The position numbers and the translations under genes are program-made. A DNA stretch of 64,000 bases, taken from NCBI RefSeq assembly GCF_000317575.1, contig NC_019748.1, positions 4,856,501-4,920,500 of the forward strand, written 5' to 3'. Of this stretch, positions 59,366-64,000 are shown piece after piece (the first letter of the stretch is position 1; each line of letters opens with the position of its first letter). Under the pieces are notes generated by a model. That model ran no database searches. It was not told where the DNA came from and saw only the letters and a program-made list of their open reading frames with translations. This stretch comes from Stanieria cyanosphaera PCC 7437. GTDB lineage: Bacteria; Cyanobacteriota; Cyanobacteriia; Cyanobacteriales; Xenococcaceae.

Positions 59366-59752
59366 TTACTCTTGTTCGTCAGCATCAAGTTGACGAAGAT
59401 GAATATGTTTTCTACCTAAAGTTATTTCAAATTCATCTCCTGGTTTTAAACCCATTTTTTTTGTATAAGCAGAACCAATCAATAAATTATGGTTAGACTG
59501 TACACTAATACGATAACTAGCAGAACGACCACCTCTTCCTTGACCGTTAGAAGTGCTATCTAATTCAATTCCTTCTGCATCAATCAAAGCATTAAGAAAT
59601 TTCATCATATTAACTCGTTCTACCCCATTTTTAGTAACGGTGTAATAGCCACACTCTCTTGCTTTTTCTTCTTTAGAGAGATTGCCTAACTCCTTTACTT
59701 TGATAAGCAACTCTTGTCCTGTTAAAGGTTGCGGTTGGTTTGTTTTTGCCAT
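59366..59752 (-). CDS. cyAbrB-family transcriptional regulator
   Basis: Cyanobacterial AbrB homologue, 128 aa from ATG 59752. The N-terminal half has LTGQELLIKVKELGNLSKEE, GYYTVTKNGVERVNMMKFLNAL and a GRGGRSASYRISVQS linker. The C-terminal AbrB-like part LLIGSAYTKKMGLKPGDEFE (split) binds DNA. It most resembles the CalA/Sll0359 (cyAbrB1) subgroup, which controls nitrogen, redox and hydrogenase genes. Function here follows from family knowledge. It is monocistronic. Confidence 0.9.
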   Translation of the reverse strand: MAKTNQPQPLTGQELLIKVKELGNLSKEEKARECGYYTVTKNGVERVNMMKFLNALIDAEGIELDSTSNGQGRGGRSASYRISVQSNHNLLIGSAYTKKMGLKPGDEFEITLGRKHIHLRQLDADEQE

Positions 59753-59982
59753 CAACTTAAACTAAAACTAATAGGTGTTTACAGATTTGCTTCTAAAATA
59801 AGAATGCAAAGATAATAATATCTTACTTTGCTATCTATATATAAAACTATCTTACACTCATTAAGCAGAATTAATTAAATTTTAATCTAGATTAATTGAA
59901 TTAAATAGCTAAATTATTATTGAATCTGTAAAAAAAAATTTGAGTTATTGATAAATGTTTTACTTAGAATTGAAAACAGAAG

Positions 59983-60426
59983 ATGAAATTAACAACTAAA
60001 GGTCACTATAGTGTAAAAGCATTGTTAGATCTTAGTTTGCAACCAGGATACGGGCCTGCATCAGTGAATGCGATCGCACAACGTCAGGATTTACCTGCTC
60101 CTTATTTAGAAAAATTATTGATGGAAATGAGGCGTGCTGGATTAGTTAATTCAGTTAGAGGATCTCAAGGAGGTTATCAATTAGCTTGTCAACCAAAACA
60201 AATTTCTTTAGGGCAAATTTTGTCAGCAGTAGGAGAAAATATTAATCCTTTATCTAGCTATACACCTGATATAAATGTAGCTGAAGATTGGGTAACTTTT
60301 AGTTTATGGCAAAAGTTAAACCAAAAATTGAAAGAAGCGTTATATAGTATAACTTTGGCAGATTTATACTATGATGCTCGCAGTTGGCAAGCAGCCCAAG
60401 GAGAAGAAAACAATTTTATTGTTTAA
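59983..60426 (+). CDS. Rrf2-family transcriptional regulator, Cys-poor
   Basis: Winged-helix regulator: MKLTTKGHYSVKALLDLSLQ, RQDLPAPYLEKLLMEMRRAG and VNSVRGSQGGYQLA fit the Rrf2/IscR start. IscR-like proteins hold an iron-sulfur cluster on three Cys in the middle; here only one Cys (about residue 73) is present and none in the usual place, so a cluster is unlikely. Length 147 aa is normal. The stop lies only 16 bp before the GFA-family start, so the two form an operon. Targets unknown. Confidence 0.9.
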   Translation: MKLTTKGHYSVKALLDLSLQPGYGPASVNAIAQRQDLPAPYLEKLLMEMRRAGLVNSVRGSQGGYQLACQPKQISLGQILSAVGENINPLSSYTPDINVAEDWVTFSLWQKLNQKLKEALYSITLADLYYDARSWQAAQGEENNFIV

Positions 60427-60442
60427 TGACAAAATTAAAGCA

Positions 60443-60835
60443 ATGAGTGAAGAGAAAAAGTCAGTTATTTATCAAGGTGGTTGTCATTGTGGCGCAGTGC
60501 GTTTTCAAGTAGTAGTTGATCGCTGGGAAGTAGAAGACTGTAACTGTTCAATTTGTCGTAAAAAAGGTTTTTTACATTTGATTGTACCACCAAGCAATTT
60601 CACTTTACTTAAAGGAGAAAAATTTTTAACTACTTATACTTTTAATACAGGGACAGCTAAACATACTTTTTGCTCGATTTGTGGCATTCATTCTTTTTAC
60701 TATCCCCGCTCTCATCCTGGGTGGATAGATATCAATATTCGCTGTTTAGACGAGAATGTAATCTCTCAATTTTTGGTTAAATCTTTTGATGGGATAAACT
60801 GGGAAGAAAATGTTCATAAAATACAAAATAACTAA
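60443..60835 (+). CDS. GFA-family (glutathione-dependent formaldehyde-activating enzyme-like) protein
   Basis: Zinc-binding GFA fold: GGCHCGAVRFQVVVDRW near the start, then CNCSICRKKGF and HTFCSICGIHSFY give the Cys sets of the family. I start at ATG 60443 (130 aa); the longer frame overlaps the Rrf2 gene. Members bind two zinc ions and react with S-hydroxymethyl-glutathione or other thiol adducts, though many have unknown role. It lies 16 bp after the Rrf2 stop, so it may be coregulated. Confidence 0.9.
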   Translation: MSEEKKSVIYQGGCHCGAVRFQVVVDRWEVEDCNCSICRKKGFLHLIVPPSNFTLLKGEKFLTTYTFNTGTAKHTFCSICGIHSFYYPRSHPGWIDINIRCLDENVISQFLVKSFDGINWEENVHKIQNN

Positions 60836-60988
60836 CTGATAACCCCAATTAAGATCGGGCTAGTTAATCATTGAAGAGTTGAAAGCATTCTAATTTAATG
60901 TCAAGATTTATTTTGATAGTTAAAAAGACTACTTTAAGTTTGTCAAAAAAACAAAGCCTTTAACGTTATTTTTATAAACTGGTCAAAA

Positions 60989-61984
60989 ATGCTGTCACCA
61001 GAACAGGTATTTTTAGTCTTACTGCTTGCAGCTATTTGGGATTACTTAATTGGCGATCCTCGCTCTTGGCTTCATCCTGTTCAAGTCATGGGTTGGATCA
61101 TTACTAAATTTACTAAATTGATCCTCAATTTGTATCAGCAACCGAGGCAACTTCGCCTGCAAGGAATTTTATTGAGTTTACTCTTAATTTTTGGTAGTGG
61201 TGTGTTTGGTTGGTTGATTGTTTGGGGAAGCAATTTAATTAATTTTTGGTTAGGGATAGTAATAGCAACAGTTGTGCTAGCCAGTTGCTTTGCAGGAAAA
61301 AGTTTAACCCTAGCAGCAGAAGATGTTCTTCAAGCTTTAGTCGAAGGAGATCTTAAAACGGCTCGTTTTCGTTTAAGTTTTTATGTAGGTCGAGATACAG
61401 ATAATTTATCTGAGTCAGAAATATTACGGGCTATCTTGGAAACTGTAGCAGAAAATACGGTTGATGGCGTAACTGCACCTCTGTTTTATGCGATTTTGGG
61501 CGCATTTTTACCGGGAGTAGGTAGTGTTCCCTTAGTTTTGGGTTATAAGGCTGCTAGTACTTTAGATTCGATGATTGGTTATCGTCATGAACCTTATACA
61601 GATTTAGGATGGTTTAGCGCGCAATTGGAAGATCGATTGACTTGGGTTCCTTGTCGTTTAACAGTTCTAACTTTGGCATTGTGTTCGGGAAAACCCAAAC
61701 AAGTTTTAGCTTTGTGTTGTCGAGATGCAGTTAAAGATCCTAGTCCTAATTCTGGTTGGAGTGAAAGTATTTATGCAGCAATTTTAGGGGTACAGTTGGG
61801 AGGAGTTAATACTTATCAGGGAATAGTAAAGCAAAAGCCATTATTAGGTGAGGCGATTCATTCTATTACCCCAGAAACGGTTAAACAAGCTTTGGGATTA
61901 ACTCGTTGGTGTTTTTTGTTGTGGCTTGCGATCGCGTTGGGTTGTGCAATTATTGTTTACAATTTTAATTTATCACTAAACTAA
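60989..61984 (+). CDS. cobD: adenosylcobinamide-phosphate synthase
   Basis: Membrane enzyme of late cobalamin synthesis, attaching aminopropanol (or its phosphate) to adenosylcobyric acid. About five spans are seen. WDYLIGDPRSWLHPVQVMGW (residues 17-36) is the family start motif. ENTVDGVTAPLFYAILGAFL (about 155-174) and YKAASTLDSMIGYR follow, both conserved. At 331 aa the length is normal. Cyanobacteria usually make pseudocobalamin. The product feeds cobalamin enzymes such as metH in this window. Known also as cbiB. Confidence 0.95.
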   Translation: MLSPEQVFLVLLLAAIWDYLIGDPRSWLHPVQVMGWIITKFTKLILNLYQQPRQLRLQGILLSLLLIFGSGVFGWLIVWGSNLINFWLGIVIATVVLASCFAGKSLTLAAEDVLQALVEGDLKTARFRLSFYVGRDTDNLSESEILRAILETVAENTVDGVTAPLFYAILGAFLPGVGSVPLVLGYKAASTLDSMIGYRHEPYTDLGWFSAQLEDRLTWVPCRLTVLTLALCSGKPKQVLALCCRDAVKDPSPNSGWSESIYAAILGVQLGGVNTYQGIVKQKPLLGEAIHSITPETVKQALGLTRWCFLLWLAIALGCAIIVYNFNLSLN

Positions 61985-62160
61985 CCTACAAAGTCTTTAA
62001 TTATCAGGGTTGTAACCAAGGTGTGTCTAACGTGAGTAGAAAAATATTTTAATATTTGTAACGTAAAAGAGCAAACCACACCCAAAAATATAAAAACATT
62101 ATTAAATAAAAAAGGTGATGAACTAATTTGTAGTAGTAGAGTGACTGAAGGAAGGTAATC

Positions 62161-62370
62161 ATGAATTCAACAATACTACGTCTGCTTTGGTCTACTATCA
62201 GCAAAATACAGACTGAGACAATTATCGATTGGAGCGATACAAAACTCACTTCCTATGTGATCGAGAGACTTCAACAAGAAATCTTACTTAGCTCTCACGA
62301 ACGAGAAAAGGTAGAATCTTACCTGAATACTAAAACGATGCTAATCCGAGATTTAGCAGAATATGCCTGA
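62161..62370 (+). CDS. hypothetical protein, 69 aa
   Basis: Soluble and helical, with no signal peptide, membrane span or motif that I know. LWSTISKIQTETIIDWSDTK and LTSYVIERLQQEILLSSHER suggest a small regulatory or adaptor protein; ERLQQEILLSSHEREKVESYL could form a coiled coil. A strong ribosome-binding site (GAAGGAAGGT) precedes ATG, which favours a true gene. It stands alone between cobD and the kinase. Confidence 0.65.
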   Translation: MNSTILRLLWSTISKIQTETIIDWSDTKLTSYVIERLQQEILLSSHEREKVESYLNTKTMLIRDLAEYA

Positions 62371-62477
62371 ATTAAAATGCTAACTTGATAAAATACTGAC
62401 AATGTTTCTTTGAAAGAAAACGCCATCAAATTTCAAATTAGTTCATCATTGTAAATTTAACTTAATTTAATTACCTT

Positions 62478-64000
62478 TTAGGCTTGGTTGTTAGTTTCTA
62501 AAGGAAATTGAAGCGTAAAAGTGGTTTGACTAGCTTGACTCTCTACCTCAATAGTTGCGCCTAAAAGCTCCACCAATTTTTTAACTAAAGCTAATCCGAT
62601 TCCAGTTCCACCATATTGCCAAGGATCGTGACTGGGAATCCGATAAAATTTTTCAAAGATGCATTTTTGTTCTTCTGAGGCAATTTCTATGCCAGAATTG
62701 CTCACACTTAAATTAAGTTTGTTTTGTGTCGCCCAAGCAGAAACTGTGATTGTCTCTCCCGCAGGGGTGTACTTACAAGCATTATTAAGTAATTCGTTGA
62801 CGATTCGTTCTAAAAGAGAAAGATCAGATTCTAATAAAGGTAATTGGGCTGAGAGATTAATAATTAATTGCTGTTGATGATATTGAGTTTGTTCTCGGAA
62901 AGATTCTACAATGGTGGGCAGCCAAACTTGAAAATCGATCCATTCGGGAATCAAAGTAACATTATCCGCATCGATATAACAAAGAGTCAGTAAATCGTTA
63001 ACTAGTTTATTTTGTTGCCTACAAGAGTTTTTAAAAATTCTAAATACTTGCTTAAAGACACGAGACTCAATTCTCTGTTGATTACCAGTTTCAATCAGTT
63101 TTTCTAGAGTTTGAGAAGCAAGCATAATACTACTCATGGGAGTACGTAATTCATGGGAAATAGTTTTGAGAAAATCGTCTTTAAGATTGTTAAGTTTTTC
63201 TAATTCCTTGACTTGTGTTTGAGCAGTTTCGTAAAATCGAGCTTGACGAATAGCGATCGCACATTGATTAGCAACCTGTTGTACCAAACGAATCTCAAAT
63301 TTATCAAATATTTTTTCTCTAGGTTTCAATAACCACAAATTTCCTAAAATTCCTTGGTCATCAAAAATTGGGCAAACTAATCGAGTAGCTTGAATTTTTT
63401 TCGGACTGAGTTCGGGAATTCTTTCAACAAATTGTAAAGTTTGTTTTTGTAAAAGTTGTTGATATAGTTCAGGAAAATCAGCTACTTGCCTAACCAAACC
63501 TTGGCAAGTAAGAGAAGTAGTTGTATATTCATAAGCAATAATTGCTATTTCTTGAAGGGGATCGTAAAGTTCAATTTTACAACGTTCAATTTTGAGAACT
63601 TTGGCCAGTTCTTGAGTAACAATTTGCAAAATTTGTCCTTCATCTAAACTGTCTCTAACTTTTTCTGTAACTCGCCTAATTAAAGCTTCAAACTGTAAAG
63701 CCTGTTGCAGTTGACTAGTTCGCTGTTTAACTTTTCTTTCGAGGTAAGTATTGAAACTTTGGACTTGTTGATAAAGTTCAGCTTGTTGAATTGCAATTCC
63801 TACTTGAATCGCTAATTGTTTAAGTAGTTCTACTTCGGCTGATTGCCATTTACGAGTGCCACTACACTGTTGAGCAATTAATAAACCCCATAACTCTTCT
63901 TCTGCTACAATCGGCACTACTAAATTGGCTTTCACTTCAAGATTAGCTAGTAAATCGACGTGACAAGGAGATAAATTGGCAGCATAAATATTTTCTATAA
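62478..64000 (-). CDS. GAF-domain sensor histidine kinase (5' end cut by window edge)
   Basis: The frame is open from the right edge without a start: the residues before GTG 63935 (NIYAANLSPCHVDLLANLEV) continue the first GAF domain, so the gene starts outside. A first GAF (to about 63800), a linker coiled coil (ERKVKQRTSQLQQAL), a second GAF (about 63000-63650), a HisKA domain with FLKTISHELRTPMSSI, and a HATPase_c with N and G boxes (NELLNNACKYTP, GTGIGLALVKKL) follow. The phospho-accepting His is in SHELRTP. It is a cytoplasmic hybrid-free kinase; partner regulator not in the window. The signal may be tetrapyrrole or small molecule, unknown. Confidence 0.9.
   Translation of the reverse strand, partial: IENIYAANLSPCHVDLLANLEVKANLVVPIVAEEELWGLLIAQQCSGTRKWQSAEVELLKQLAIQVGIAIQQAELYQQVQSFNTYLERKVKQRTSQLQQALQFEALIRRVTEKVRDSLDEGQILQIVTQELAKVLKIERCKIELYDPLQEIAIIAYEYTTTSLTCQGLVRQVADFPELYQQLLQKQTLQFVERIPELSPKKIQATRLVCPIFDDQGILGNLWLLKPREKIFDKFEIRLVQQVANQCAIAIRQARFYETAQTQVKELEKLNNLKDDFLKTISHELRTPMSSIMLASQTLEKLIETGNQQRIESRVFKQVFRIFKNSCRQQNKLVNDLLTLCYIDADNVTLIPEWIDFQVWLPTIVESFREQTQYHQQQLIINLSAQLPLLESDLSLLERIVNELLNNACKYTPAGETITVSAWATQNKLNLSVSNSGIEIASEEQKCIFEKFYRIPSHDPWQYGGTGIGLALVKKLVELLGATIEVESQASQTTFTLQFPLETNNQA

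Overview
The window comes from a cyanobacterium. The octamer GCGATCGC (HIP1) recurs in genes and spacers, the DNA is AT-rich, and several genes are typical of cyanobacteria or plastids: a zinc-ribbon accD, a cyAbrB regulator, a fibrillin-like protein, a lone CIRCE-controlled groEL, and the VTT-protein/flavoprotein pair. A low-GC coccoid or pleurocapsalean lineage would fit, but the species cannot be fixed from sequence alone. Most of the window is core chromosome made of short transcription units on both strands.

Layout. 0-5 kb: the start of a BaiN-like flavoprotein, a secreted curlin-like protein, a DUF2007 protein, accD, a DUF2064 transferase and argG. 5-10.5 kb: a divergent leuB paralogue, ligA, a nitroreductase, a NarL-type regulator and tRNA-Thr(UGU). 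10.7-17.3 kb: groEL with promoter and CIRCE, prolyl oligopeptidase, a fibrillin-like protein, a Tat-type Mn superoxide dismutase and acylphosphatase. 17.5-24 kb: a UvrD helicase fused to a Cys-cluster nuclease, a sulfotransferase and a pentapeptide protein. 24.2-31.4 kb is accessory-like: a MazF pair, a GH116 glycosidase, then a scrap-yard of duplicated and broken toxin-antitoxin genes together with a near-identical copy of the metH 5' region. 31.5-45.8 kb: metH, an AI-2E permease, a TPR protein, the VTT/flavoprotein pair split by a PIN module, an S9 peptidase, Mrp, an MFS transporter and a class IV aminotransferase. 45.9-49.6 kb: a DUF433/DUF5615 pair, two exported proteins (one with a tandem cadherin-like array) and the tail of a dead IS200/IS605 element. 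49.7-64 kb: rplU-rpmA, a CbpA-like J protein, hydrolases, a CPA antiporter, a GT39-type glycosyltransferase, cyAbrB, Rrf2, a GFA protein, cobD and a GAF histidine kinase cut by the window edge.

How the genes work together. metH needs cobalamin, and cobD supplies a late cobamide-assembly step. groEL and the J protein are folding factors. accD, argG, leuB-like and pabC-like are anabolic genes. Five intact or partly intact toxin-antitoxin-type modules plus remnants mark sites of gene turnover.

No clearly new multi-gene system is visible. The best leads are the metH promoter/leader copy placed 52 bp upstream of a DUF104/PIN pair, the small curlin-like exported protein, the 92-residue repeat array that stops just inside a fourth unit, a family of about 28-bp palindromes (one supplies the end of a coding sequence, a related HIP1 palindrome sits in frame inside another), the beta-CASP protein with a C-terminal Cys cluster, and two unlisted single-membrane-span microproteins of 35 and 40 residues.
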